Assembly: GCF_026410085.1 (NCBI RefSeq)
Contig: NZ_CP112866.1
Location: 3,843,001-3,907,000, forward strand
Reading direction: 5' to 3'
Length of the DNA: 64,000 bases
Source: Pseudomonas quebecensis
GTDB lineage: Bacteria; Pseudomonadota; Gammaproteobacteria; Pseudomonadales; Pseudomonadaceae
Both the position numbers and the translations under genes were made by a program. Positions 25,406-34,118 of the stretch are shown in pieces. The notes below the pieces were generated by a model. That model had not been told where the DNA came from. It saw only the letters and a program-made list of their open reading frames with translations, and did not search any database. How positions within the stretch are numbered: position 1 is the stretch's first letter; every line of letters starts with the position of its first letter.

Positions 25406-26758
25406 TTACAGTCGACCCAAATCGTTGACCAGGGCTAACAACATCACCCCGACCACCAAACTGATACCGATCTGTATCCCCCAACCCTGCACACGATCCG
25501 ACAAGGGGCGACCACGCACCCACTCGACCAGATAAAACAACAGATGTCCCCCATCCAATACTGGAATGGGCAACAAATTCAGAACCCCCAGGCTGATACT
25601 CAGATAAGCCAGGAAATTCAGGAAATCCGCGACACCCGACTGGGCAGAAGCGCCCGCCACTTTAGCAATGGTTATCGGCCCACTCAAGTTTTTTACCGAG
25701 AGCTCGCCGAACAACATTTTCTTGAGGGATTCGAGCGTCAGCACGCTCATGGTCCAGGTGCGTTTCGCACCCTCGCCAATTGCCGCCAATGGACCGAAGC
25801 TGACCTCGCGCATCATCGAAGGCGGCCACTCGGGACTTTTGACACCCGCACCCAGGTAACCTGCGGCCGCCTTGGCTTCCCCGCGCACCGCCAGGGTCAC
25901 CGGGACGTCGATTTGAGCACCATCGCGCTCAACTTTCAGCACAATTCTGGTATCAGGGCGCACACGAACCAGATCAACCACCTGCTGCCATTCGCTCAAC
26001 GGCTGACCATCGAGCGCCAGCAGGCGGTCGCCGGTTTTCAGGCCTGCGGCCTGGGCCGGGCCTTTGGAGTCGAGTTCGGCGAGCACCGGCGGCAACGCCG
26101 GACGCCACGGACGAATGCCCAGCGACTTGATCGGATCGGGCTCGTCAGCACCCTTGAGCCAGTGGTCCAGGGCCAACGCACGTGAGGCTTCGGCGCTGGA
26201 GTCCTGCTCACGCACCACGACGTTGACGGTGCCGCTCTCACCCAGGCGGCGCACCAGCTGAAGATTGACCGCCCCCCAACCCGTGGTCGGTTCGCCATCA
26301 ATGGAAACAATTTCCTGACCCGCGACCAGACCGGCCTTCGCCGCGATACTGTCTGCCTCGACCGCGCCGATCACCGGGCGGATCTGCTGGCTGCCCAGCA
26401 TGGCCAACACCCAGAAAAACAGCATGGCCAACAGAAAGTTGGCGATCGGGCCGGCGGCCACTATGGCGATACGCTGACGAACGGTCTTGCGATTGAAGGA
26501 TTGATCCAACTGATCAACCGGCACCTCGCCTTCGCGTTCGTCGAGCATCTTGACGTAGCCACCCAAAGGGATGGCCGCGATCACGAACTCGGTACCGTGG
26601 CGGTCATGCCAACGCACCAGCGGCATGCCGAAACCGACGGAAAAGCGCAGTACCTTGACGCCGCAACGACGCGCCACCCAAAAGTGGCCGAATTCGTGGA
26701 AGGTAACCAGCACACCCAGAGCAACCAGGGTGCCGACAATCATATAAAGCGCACTCAT
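25406..26758 (-). CDS. rseP: RIP metalloprotease RseP (MucP/YaeL)
   Basis: Site-2 intramembrane zinc protease that cleaves the anti-sigma factor (MucA in pseudomonads) to release the envelope-stress sigma factor. 450 residues: TM1 with HEFGH (H21, E22, H25), two PDZ domains in the periplasmic middle (about 110-310), and the C-terminal LLPIPVLDGG motif supplying the third ligand. It stands beside bamA and skp, whose client folding it monitors. About 50 bases separate it from dxr upstream. Confidence 0.96.
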   Translation of the reverse strand: MSALYMIVGTLVALGVLVTFHEFGHFWVARRCGVKVLRFSVGFGMPLVRWHDRHGTEFVIAAIPLGGYVKMLDEREGEVPVDQLDQSFNRKTVRQRIAIVAAGPIANFLLAMLFFWVLAMLGSQQIRPVIGAVEADSIAAKAGLVAGQEIVSIDGEPTTGWGAVNLQLVRRLGESGTVNVVVREQDSSAEASRALALDHWLKGADEPDPIKSLGIRPWRPALPPVLAELDSKGPAQAAGLKTGDRLLALDGQPLSEWQQVVDLVRVRPDTRIVLKVERDGAQIDVPVTLAVRGEAKAAAGYLGAGVKSPEWPPSMMREVSFGPLAAIGEGAKRTWTMSVLTLESLKKMLFGELSVKNLSGPITIAKVAGASAQSGVADFLNFLAYLSISLGVLNLLPIPVLDGGHLLFYLVEWVRGRPLSDRVQGWGIQIGISLVVGVMLLALVNDLGRL

Positions 26759-26810
26759 CTAATTTCTCCGCATTCCAATCCAGTGCCTGAAGGCTCAACG
26801 CGCCTGCAGA

Positions 26811-28001
26811 CTATTGCGCGCTGCGGCTCAACCAATCTTCGGCCAGGGCCCGGGCCTTGGAGTCCGCCTCGAACACTGCGCCCAGATCATTGACGGCTAC
26901 GACAGGCTCACGGCTCAAGACGTCCTCGATCATACTCGCGATCTGTGGAAAACGGATGCGCCGCTCGAGAAACGCCGCCACGGCCACTTCATTGGCCGCA
27001 TTAAGCATCGCCGGTGCACTGTTACCCGCCTCCGCCGCCTGGCGCGCCAGGCGCAGACAGGGAAAACGCTGCTCGTCGGGCGCTTCGAAATCCAGGCGAG
27101 CCACGGCAAACAGATCCAGCGGCGCCACGCCCGAGTCGATGCGCTCAGGCCATGCGAGAGCATTGGCGATCGGCGTACGCATATCGGGATTACCCAACTG
27201 CGCCAATACCGAGCCGTCCACGTAATCCACCAGGGAATGAATCACACTTTGCGGGTGAATCACCACCTCGACCTGCTCAGGCCGCGCATCGAACAGCCAG
27301 CAGGCCTCGATCAACTCCAGGCCCTTGTTCATCATGCTTGCCGAATCCACGGAGATCTTGCGCCCCATCGACCAGTTCGGATGGGCACATGCCTGGTCGG
27401 GAGAGACCTGCTCCAGCTCGGCCAACGGCGTTTGCCGGAACGGACCGCCCGAGGCCGTGAGCAGGATCCGACGTACGCCGACCTGGCTCAAACCCCGTGC
27501 GAAGTCACCGGGCATGCATTGGAAAATGGCGTTGTGCTCGCTGTCGAGCGGCAGCAGCACCGCCCCGCTCCTGCGCACAGCCTGCATAAAGAGTGCACCG
27601 GACATCACCAGTGCTTCTTTATTAGCCAACAGGATCTTTTTGCCCGCATCGACGGCCGCCAGGGTAGGCCGCAGGCCCGCCGCACCGACAATGGCCGCAA
27701 CCACGGTGTCGACTTCGGCATCCGCCGAAACCTGGCACAGCCCCTCCTCGCCCACCAGCACCTGGGTGGCGAGCCCGGCTGCGCGCAAACCATCCTGCAA
27801 GGCGCGCGCCGCAGCCGCCTCGGGCACCACGGCGAAGCGCGGCGCATGGCGCACGCACAATGCCAGTAGCTCGCTGAGGCGGGTATAGCCGGTCAGCGCG
27901 AACACCTGATAGCGGTCCGGGTGACGCACGATCACATCCAGCGTGCTCAGCCCCACCGAACCGGTGGCCCCCAGCACGGTCACCTGCTGCAGGCGACTCA
28001 C
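26811..28001 (-). CDS. dxr: 1-deoxy-D-xylulose 5-phosphate reductoisomerase
   Basis: Second step of the MEP pathway: NADPH-dependent rearrangement and reduction of DXP to MEP. I place the start at a GTG at 28001, which overlaps the cdsA stop as GTGA and gives [17 protein letters not shown], 396 residues, the length and N-terminus of P. aeruginosa Dxr. A longer ATG form (28016) adds five residues inside cdsA. NADPH motif GATGSVG at 11-17; catalytic-site motifs [10 protein letters not shown] and [10 protein letters not shown] are present. Also called ispC. Confidence 0.95.
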   Translation of the reverse strand: MSRLQQVTVLGATGSVGLSTLDVIVRHPDRYQVFALTGYTRLSELLALCVRHAPRFAVVPEAAAARALQDGLRAAGLATQVLVGEEGLCQVSADAEVDTVVAAIVGAAGLRPTLAAVDAGKKILLANKEALVMSGALFMQAVRRSGAVLLPLDSEHNAIFQCMPGDFARGLSQVGVRRILLTASGGPFRQTPLAELEQVSPDQACAHPNWSMGRKISVDSASMMNKGLELIEACWLFDARPEQVEVVIHPQSVIHSLVDYVDGSVLAQLGNPDMRTPIANALAWPERIDSGVAPLDLFAVARLDFEAPDEQRFPCLRLARQAAEAGNSAPAMLNAANEVAVAAFLERRIRFPQIASMIEDVLSREPVVAVNDLGAVFEADSKARALAEDWLSRSAQ

Positions 28002-28807
28002 GAAGCGGTCATCCACAGCAATACGGCAAAGATCGGAATGGCGGCGGTAAGGCTGTCGATACGGTCAAGCACCCCGCCATGTCCAGGCAACAGATTACTG
28101 CTGTCCTTGATACCGGCCTGGCGCTTGAACATGCTTTCGGTGAGATCACCCACCACCGAAATAAACACCACGACGGCCGTGCCCAGCAGGGCCAGAATAA
28201 TTTCCTTACCTGTCCAGCCGCGCACGAGACCGACCACCAGCGCGATAACCAGTGTCAGGGCGAGCCCCCCGTAAACACCCTCCCAGCTCTTGCCCGGGCT
28301 CACGGCCGGCGCCAGCTTGCGCTTGCCGAATGCCCGGCCCGAGAAGTAGGCGCCGATATCCGCGCCCCAGACCAGCACCATCACCGCCATGATCAGCCAG
28401 TTGCCCATCGGCGAATTCTTGATTTCCACCAGCCCTTGCCAGGCCGGCAGCAAAATCAACAGGCCAATCACCAGCTTGCTGGCGACGCTGGACCAATGGC
28501 CGCTGGTACGCGGATAGGTCAGCACCAAGAAGGTCGCAAGCGCCCACCACAGCACGGCCGCCCCCAACACCCACGGCACCACGATGCTCGACAGGGTATG
28601 CATCAAAAACAGCAACACCGCCACGACCGCTGCGTAGGCCACGCGCGGCAACTGGGCAGTAAAACCGGCAAGGCGCGCCCACTCCCAGGCGCCCAGGGTC
28701 ACGACCAGGCCAATAAACAAGGCGAAGCCGGAACCGTCGAGCAGGAAAAACCCACACAAGGCGATCGGCAATAGGATCAGGGCGGTGATGATTCGTTGTT
28801 TAAGCAT
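27998..28807 (-). CDS. cdsA: Phosphatidate cytidylyltransferase
   Basis: Integral membrane enzyme making CDP-diacylglycerol from phosphatidic acid and CTP, the branch point of phospholipid synthesis. 269 residues, about seven or eight transmembrane helices. The family signature [20 protein letters not shown] continues into GVLDRIDS near the C-terminus. It starts directly after the uppS stop with no gap and its stop overlaps the dxr GTG. PlsB, which begins the same phospholipid route, is encoded at 50.5 kb. Confidence 0.96.
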   Translation of the reverse strand: MLKQRIITALILLPIALCGFFLLDGSGFALFIGLVVTLGAWEWARLAGFTAQLPRVAYAAVVAVLLFLMHTLSSIVVPWVLGAAVLWWALATFLVLTYPRTSGHWSSVASKLVIGLLILLPAWQGLVEIKNSPMGNWLIMAVMVLVWGADIGAYFSGRAFGKRKLAPAVSPGKSWEGVYGGLALTLVIALVVGLVRGWTGKEIILALLGTAVVVFISVVGDLTESMFKRQAGIKDSSNLLPGHGGVLDRIDSLTAAIPIFAVLLWMTAS

Positions 28808-29563
28808 TTAGACCCGGGCTCCAGCTTCGATCTGCTCGCTTGTTTTACCAAAGCGACGCTGACGGGAAGCGAAATCGGCCAGCGCAGTGCGCATGGCATC
28901 GTGTTTGAAGTCCGGCCAGAACAGGTCGGAGAAGTACAGCTCGGTATAGGCCAACTGCCACAACAGGAAGTTACTGATGCGGTGCTCGCCACCGGTGCGA
29001 ATGCATAAGTCCGGCAATGGCAGATCGCCGGTCACCAGGCAGGTTTGCAGCAATTCGGGCGTGATGTCGTCCGGTCGCAGATGACCGGCCTGCACTTCGC
29101 GGGCCAGCCGCTGCGCGGCCTGGGCGATGTCCCACTGGCCGCCGTAATTGGCTGCGATCTGCAACACAAAACGGTCGGCGCCGGCGGTAATCGCCTCGGC
29201 TTCACGCATGGCCGCCTGCAGTTCCGGGTGGAACCGCGAGCGATCACCAATGATGCGCAGGCTGATGTTGTTGTCGTTAAGGCGCTTGGCCTCACGACGC
29301 AGGGCCTTGAAGAACAGGTCCATCAGAGCGCTGACTTCTTCGGCGGGCCGCTGCCAGTTCTCACTGGAGAACGCGAACAAGGTGAGTACTTCCACCTTGG
29401 CCTCGGCACACACCTCAATCACCGCCCGCACTGCATCGACACCCGCTTTATGCCCGGCAACACCTGGCATGAAGCGTTTCTTTGCCCAGCGATTATTCCC
29501 ATCCATGATGATCGCGACATGGCGCGGCACCACGGAGGGTACAGTCTGCTTGGTCTTTTCCAT
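28808..29563 (-). CDS. uppS: Undecaprenyl diphosphate synthase
   Basis: Cis-prenyltransferase that adds eight isoprene units to farnesyl diphosphate, making the lipid carrier for peptidoglycan and O-antigen. 251 residues; catalytic Asp21 in IIMDGNNRWAK, then the FAFSSENW and DLCIRTGGEHRISNFLLWQ motifs. It sits between frr and cdsA and consumes isopentenyl diphosphate from the pathway that dxr, ispD and ispF serve. Also called ispU. Confidence 0.96.
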   Translation of the reverse strand: MEKTKQTVPSVVPRHVAIIMDGNNRWAKKRFMPGVAGHKAGVDAVRAVIEVCAEAKVEVLTLFAFSSENWQRPAEEVSALMDLFFKALRREAKRLNDNNISLRIIGDRSRFHPELQAAMREAEAITAGADRFVLQIAANYGGQWDIAQAAQRLAREVQAGHLRPDDITPELLQTCLVTGDLPLPDLCIRTGGEHRISNFLLWQLAYTELYFSDLFWPDFKHDAMRTALADFASRQRRFGKTSEQIEAGARV

Positions 29564-29580
29564 GAAGGCGTCCTGACCCC

Positions 29581-30138
29581 TTATACGGCCATCAGGTCCT
29601 TTTCTTTTTCTTCGGTTGCCTGGGTGATCTTCGCCTCGGCTTCCTTGGTCAGCTTATCGATATCGGCAACGGCGCGACGCTCTTCGTCTTCGCTGATTTC
29701 CTTGTCCTTGACCAGCTTCTTCAGCTCACCCAGGGCATCGCGACGAATGTTACGCACTGCAACGCGCGCGTCTTCCGCCGCGCTGCGCGCCTGCTTGGTG
29801 AAGCCCTTGCGGGTTTCTTCGGTCAGGGCAGGCATGGAGATCAGCAACAACTCGCCCAGGTTGGTCGGGTTGAGGTTCAGACCGGCGCTCTGGATCGCCT
29901 TGTCGACCGCAGCGAGCATGTTGCGCTCGAAGGCTACGACTTGCAGGGTCCGCGAGTCCTTGACGGTGACGTTGGCCACGCTGCTCAGCGGGGTGTCGGC
30001 GCCATAGTAAGGCACCATGACACTGCCCAGGATGCTCGGGTGCGCCTTGCCGGTACGAATCTGGCCGAATGCATGGCTCAGAGACTCCAGGGATTTCTGC
30101 ATACGCGCTTGGGCGTCTTTTTTGATTTCGTTGATCAT
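29581..30138 (-). CDS. frr: Ribosome recycling factor
   Basis: With EF-G splits post-termination ribosomes. 185 residues, exactly the family length, with the conserved [10 protein letters not shown] segment and the C-terminal half of the long three-helix bundle rich in Lys/Glu. Its ATG overlaps the pyrH stop by four bases, with AGGAAGG upstream inside pyrH. The pyrH-frr pair is conserved across bacteria. Confidence 0.97.
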   Translation of the reverse strand: MINEIKKDAQARMQKSLESLSHAFGQIRTGKAHPSILGSVMVPYYGADTPLSSVANVTVKDSRTLQVVAFERNMLAAVDKAIQSAGLNLNPTNLGELLLISMPALTEETRKGFTKQARSAAEDARVAVRNIRRDALGELKKLVKDKEISEDEERRAVADIDKLTKEAEAKITQATEEKEKDLMAV

Positions 30139-30878
30139 TGTTGGCCTTCCTCGATCAGAGTCCCTTCCGCACCGCCATGGACGATATTCAGCAGGGCGCC
30201 GGGCTTGTTCATGTTAAATACGCGCAGCGGCATCTTGTGGTCGCGGCACAGGCAAATAGCCGTCAGGTCCATCACGCCCAGCTTGCGATCCAGCACTTCA
30301 TCGTAGGTCAGATGATCGAACTTCTCGGCATGCGGGTCTTTGAATGGGTCTGCGGTGTACACACCGTCCACCTTGGTGGCCTTGAGCACCACGTCGGCAT
30401 CGATCTCGATGGCACGCAGGCAAGCCGCCGAGTCCGTGGTGAAGAACGGGTTGCCCGTGCCTGCGGCGAAGATCACCACTTCTTTGGAGTTCAAGTGACG
30501 CATGGCTTTGCGACGATCATAGTGATCGGTCACGCCGACCATGGAAATAGCCGACATTACGATGGCCGAAATGTTGGCGCGCTCCAGGGCGTCGCGCATG
30601 GCCAGGGCGTTCATCACAGTGGCCAGCATGCCCATGTGGTCACCGGTGACCCGATCCATGCCGGCAGCACTCAGTGCCGCGCCACGAAACAGGTTGCCAC
30701 CGCCAATCACCAGGCCCACTTGCACGCCAATGCCGACCAGTTGGCCGACTTCCAGCGCCATGCGGTCGAGCACCTTGGGATCGATCCCGAACTCTTCCGA
30801 GCCCATCAGGGCCTCGCCGCTGAGCTTGAGTAGAATGCGTTTATAGCGAGCCTGATAACCACTGCCCTGCTGAGCCAT
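30135..30878 (-). CDS. pyrH: Uridylate kinase
   Basis: Hexameric bacterial UMP kinase of the amino-acid kinase fold: UMP + ATP to UDP, feeding the UTP that PyrG converts to CTP. 247 residues with [22 protein letters not shown] and the C-terminal [17 protein letters not shown] stands upstream of the ATG. It is separated from tsf by about 210 bases including a terminator, so it may have its own promoter. Confidence 0.97.
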   Translation of the reverse strand: MAQQGSGYQARYKRILLKLSGEALMGSEEFGIDPKVLDRMALEVGQLVGIGVQVGLVIGGGNLFRGAALSAAGMDRVTGDHMGMLATVMNALAMRDALERANISAIVMSAISMVGVTDHYDRRKAMRHLNSKEVVIFAAGTGNPFFTTDSAACLRAIEIDADVVLKATKVDGVYTADPFKDPHAEKFDHLTYDEVLDRKLGVMDLTAICLCRDHKMPLRVFNMNKPGALLNIVHGGAEGTLIEEGQQ

Positions 30879-31030
30879 TGCGAATCTCTCCTGCGGCGTA
30901 TTTTCAAAAATTCTTGGCGAGCCGTTTACGGCTTGCGTTCACTCTAGCTGGACGCTATCACAGCGCCATCGGAACACGGCTTTGTAAGCCAGTTCCGACG
31001 GGAAGCCAAATAAAATCGGCCTTCCCATTT

Positions 31031-31066
31031 GAAAAGAGGCTGCGCGCGTGAGCGGGCAGCCTCTTT
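31031..31066 (-). terminator. Intrinsic terminator after tsf
   Basis: AAAGAGGCTGC (31033-31043) pairs perfectly with GCAGCCTCTTT (31056-31066), an 11-bp stem; on the minus strand the T-rich arm runs into TTTTC. It lies 21 bases past the tsf stop. Confidence 0.8.
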
Positions 31067-31087
31067 CGGGCGACAGTTGAAACTGTC

Positions 31088-31951
31088 TTATTGCTTGGCG
31101 GCAGCCAGCTGGGCAGCAACTTCTTCAGCGAAGTTGTCGACCGGCTTCTCGATGCCTTCGCCTACTTTGAAGTAAGTGAAGGAAACGATTTCAGCGCCGG
31201 CTTTCTTGGCCAGCTCGCCAACCTTGATTTCAGGGTTCTTGACGAACGCCTGCTCAACCAGGCTCGCTTCTGCCAGGAACTTGCTGATACGGCCTTTGAC
31301 CATGTTCTCAACAATGTTTTCCGGCTTGCCTTTGATTTTCTCTTCGTTCAGCTGCAGGAACACCGCTTTTTCGCGCTCGATGGCTTCGGCGGATACTTCC
31401 GAAGGCAGCAGGAACTCAGGGTTGCTGGCTGCGACGTGCATCGCGATGTCTTTGGCCAGCTCAACGTTGCCGCCCTTCAGAACTACCGCAACGCCGATCT
31501 TGTTGCCGTGCAGGTAACCACCAACCACGTCACCTTCAACACGGACCAGGCGACGGATGTTGACGTTTTCGCCAACCTTGCCGACCAGCACCAGACGGGC
31601 AGCTTCCTGAGCTTCGATCAGAGGCTCGACGGTGGTCAGCTTGTCAGCGAACGCTTTTTCGACGCTGGCCGCAACGAATGCCTTGAAGTCGTCCTGCAGA
31701 GCCAGGAAGTCGGTCTGGGAGTTCACTTCCAGCAGAACAGCGGACTTGCCGTCTTCTTTCAGAGCGATGGCGCCTTCAGCAGCTACGTTGCCTGCTTTCT
31801 TGGCAGCCTTAATGGCGCCGGAAGCACGCATGTCATCAATGGCTTTTTCGATGTCGCCGCCGGCCTTGGTCAAGGCCTTTTTGCAATCCATCATGCCTTC
31901 GCCGGTACGCTCACGCAGTTCTTTAACCAACGCTGCAGTAATCTCTGCCAT
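31088..31951 (-). CDS. tsf: Translation elongation factor Ts
   Basis: Guanine-nucleotide exchange factor that reloads EF-Tu with GTP. 287 residues; the conserved N-terminal LRERTGEGMMDCKKAL (about 11-26) and the VEVNSQTDF-like core motif (LLEVNSQTDFLA) are both present. AGAGGA precedes the ATG. Co-oriented with rpsB, from which it is separated by 191 bases that include a perfect hairpin (32088-32116), as in other bacteria where rpsB is made in excess over tsf. Confidence 0.97.
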   Translation of the reverse strand: MAEITAALVKELRERTGEGMMDCKKALTKAGGDIEKAIDDMRASGAIKAAKKAGNVAAEGAIALKEDGKSAVLLEVNSQTDFLALQDDFKAFVAASVEKAFADKLTTVEPLIEAQEAARLVLVGKVGENVNIRRLVRVEGDVVGGYLHGNKIGVAVVLKGGNVELAKDIAMHVAASNPEFLLPSEVSAEAIEREKAVFLQLNEEKIKGKPENIVENMVKGRISKFLAEASLVEQAFVKNPEIKVGELAKKAGAEIVSFTYFKVGEGIEKPVDNFAEEVAAQLAAAKQ

Positions 31952-32087
31952 TTCAAAATCCTCTTGGATAGGTTTTCAACCATTCCACCCGAGCAAACGG
32001 GCGATCAATTCTTCTCGAACCACCCTTGTAGGCCGCTGCACGTTACAGATGATGTAGCTGCGCTGCCGACAAATGGTTTTCGAGGGG

Positions 32088-32116
32088 GCAAAAAGGGGGC
32101 CAAGCCCCCTTTTTGC
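32088..32116. terminator. Perfect symmetrical hairpin between rpsB and tsf
   Basis: GCAAAAAGGGGGC pairs without a mismatch with GCCCCCTTTTTGC around a three-base loop (32101-32103). The A5/T5 blocks inside the stem give a T-run in either direction. Position, 27 bases after the rpsB stop, suggests a partial terminator setting the rpsB:tsf ratio. Confidence 0.75.
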
Positions 32117-32142
32117 TTACTGAGTCAACGCCAGGGCGTCAA

Positions 32143-32880
32143 TTACTCAGCGGCAGCTACCGGAGCTTCTTCAACGAACTGCTCGGTACCACCAGCAACG
32201 TGGTTACGACCACGGATTACAGCGTCAGCCATCGAACCCATGTACAGCTGGATAGCGCGGATAGCGTCATCGTTGCCTGGGATGATGTAGTCAACGCCTT
32301 CCGGGCTGCTGTTGGTATCGACTACGCCGATAACAGGGATGCCCAGCTTGTTGGCTTCGGTGATCGCGATGCGCTCGTGATCAACGTCGATAACGAACAG
32401 TGCGTCAGGCAGACCGCCCATGTCCTTGATACCACCCAGGGAACGATCGAGCTTTTCCAGGTCACGAGTGCGCATCAGCGCTTCTTTCTTGGTCAGCTTG
32501 GCGAAGGTACCGTCTTCGGCTTGCACTTCAAGGTCACGCAGACGCTTGATGGAAGCACGGATGGTTTTGAAGTTGGTCAGCATGCCGCCCAACCAGCGGT
32601 GATCGACGTACGGCGAACCGCAACGTGCTGCTTCTTCAGCAACGATCTTGCCGGCGGAACGCTTGGTGCCGACGAACAGAATCTTGTTTTTGCCCTGGGC
32701 CAGGCGCTCTACGAAAGTCAGAGCTTCGTTGAACATTGGCAGGGTTTTTTCAAGGTTGATGATGTGGATCTTGTTGCGCGCGCCGAAAATGTATTTACCC
32801 ATTTTCGGGTTCCAGTAACGGGTCTGGTGACCGAAGTGCACACCGGCCTTCAGCATATCGCGCATGTTGACTTGGGACAT
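32143..32880 (-). CDS. rpsB: 30S ribosomal protein S2
   Basis: Small-subunit protein assembled late, near the mRNA exit region and contacting S1. 245 residues; starts [20 protein letters not shown], with the conserved [18 protein letters not shown] and [22 protein letters not shown] segments. AAGGAACT precedes the ATG. Opposite in direction to map across a 387-base gap that holds its leader. Confidence 0.98.
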   Translation of the reverse strand: MSQVNMRDMLKAGVHFGHQTRYWNPKMGKYIFGARNKIHIINLEKTLPMFNEALTFVERLAQGKNKILFVGTKRSAGKIVAEEAARCGSPYVDHRWLGGMLTNFKTIRASIKRLRDLEVQAEDGTFAKLTKKEALMRTRDLEKLDRSLGGIKDMGGLPDALFVIDVDHERIAITEANKLGIPVIGVVDTNSSPEGVDYIIPGNDDAIRAIQLYMGSMADAVIRGRNHVAGGTEQFVEEAPVAAAE

Positions 32881-33031
32881 GATAGTTCCTTAATAAGTCG
32901 GGTTTGGCCTCCACGTATCCCAATGACCAACCAGCGGCATCAAGGCCTCCGGCACCCAGGTCATCGTGTCGACACGTGTGTGGATTTAAGCTTTTCGGGG
33001 TATCCCCGGAAAGCGGCGCATTTTATACCAC
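32881..33031 (-). promoter_or_regulatory. rpsB promoter and structured leader
   Basis: On the minus strand an extended -10 TGGTATAAAA lies at 33021-33030, giving a leader of roughly 130 bases. The leader contains a GC hairpin CTTTCCGGGG/CCCCGAAAAG near 32991-33012. In gammaproteobacteria the rpsB leader is known to bind S2 for autoregulation of rpsB-tsf (the E. coli t44/tff region); I infer the same here and did not fold the RNA. Confidence 0.5.
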
Positions 33032-33154
33032 ACGAAGGGCGAAAACGAAACCCGCAATCACAGTTGCCGTCGGCTGTCTCAACGCAAGCCTTTGAAACCA
33101 GCCGAAACAGCCCCACCCTATAGAGAGAAGCGATCACCAGACGTTCATGACTTG

Positions 33155-33174
33155 AGACCCTGGTCTGTTAGAAT
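33155..33174 (+). promoter_or_regulatory. Candidate map promoter region with inverted repeat
   Basis: A TAGAAT hexamer (33169-33174) could be the -10 box; the sequence 17 bases upstream is a poor -35. A perfect inverted repeat AGACC-CT-GGTCT (33155-33166) lies just before it. The rest of the 33032-33267 stretch shows no gene. Confidence 0.35.
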
Positions 33175-33267
33175 CGCGTTTTTTGGGGCTTGTGCGAATT
33201 CTGCAACCTTTTGTCGCACACCCGTAAACCGTATTGATTTCAGCGCGTCGCGCTAGAGAGAGCCTGT

Positions 33268-34050
33268 ATGACCGTTAGTTTGAAAACCGCCGAAGACATT
33301 GCCGGCATGCGCATTGCCGGCAAACTGGCTGCCGACGTGCTGGAAATGATTGCCGAACACGTCAAGCCCGGCGTCACTACCGAAACCCTGAACCAGATCT
33401 GCCACGACTATATCGTCGACGTGCAGAAGGCTATCCCTGCTCCCCTCAACTACAAAGGCTTCCCCAAGTCGATCTGCACGTCGGTCAACCATGTGGTCTG
33501 CCACGGTATTCCCGGCGACAAGCCGTTGAAGGACGGCGACACCCTGAACATCGACGTGACCGTGATCAAGAACGGCTACTTTGGCGACACCAGCCGCATG
33601 TTCCACGTCGGTAACGTTCCGGTATGGGCCGAGCGCCTGTCCCAGGTCACCCAGGAATGCATGTACAAGGCTATCGAGATCGTCAAACCCGGCTGCCGCC
33701 TGGGCGATATCGGCGAAGTGATCCAGAAGCATGCCGAAAAGAACGGCTTTTCGGTAGTGCGCGAATTCTGCGGCCACGGCATCGGCACCGTGTTCCACGA
33801 AGAACCGCAGATCCTGCACTACGGCCGCGCCGGCACCGGCATGGAACTGAAGGCGGGCATGACCTTCACCATCGAGCCCATGATCAACCAGGGCAAGGCC
33901 GACACCAAGGTGCTGGGCGACGGCTGGACCGCCATCACCAAGGATCGCAAGCTCTCGGCCCAGTGGGAGCACACCTTGCTGGTCACCGAGACGGGCTACG
34001 AGATCTTCACCTTGCGCGCAGACGACACCATCCCGCGCGTTTCGGCGTAA
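33268..34050 (+). CDS. map: Type I methionine aminopeptidase
   Basis: Removes the initiator methionine from nascent proteins. 260 residues in the pita-bread fold. All five metal ligands are in place: D96, D107 (YFGDTSR), H170 (CGHGIG), E203 (IEPM) and E234 (QWEHT), offset by one from E. coli numbering. GAGAG precedes the ATG. Divergent from rpsB, followed by glnD on the same strand, an order conserved in Pseudomonas. Confidence 0.97.
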   Translation: MTVSLKTAEDIAGMRIAGKLAADVLEMIAEHVKPGVTTETLNQICHDYIVDVQKAIPAPLNYKGFPKSICTSVNHVVCHGIPGDKPLKDGDTLNIDVTVIKNGYFGDTSRMFHVGNVPVWAERLSQVTQECMYKAIEIVKPGCRLGDIGEVIQKHAEKNGFSVVREFCGHGIGTVFHEEPQILHYGRAGTGMELKAGMTFTIEPMINQGKADTKVLGDGWTAITKDRKLSAQWEHTLLVTETGYEIFTLRADDTIPRVSA

Positions 34051-34118
34051 TCCAAGGCTGCGTTGGTTTTCCCAAACGGTGTTGTGACTGATTCATAGAT
34101 AGAAAGGAAAGCCGAACG

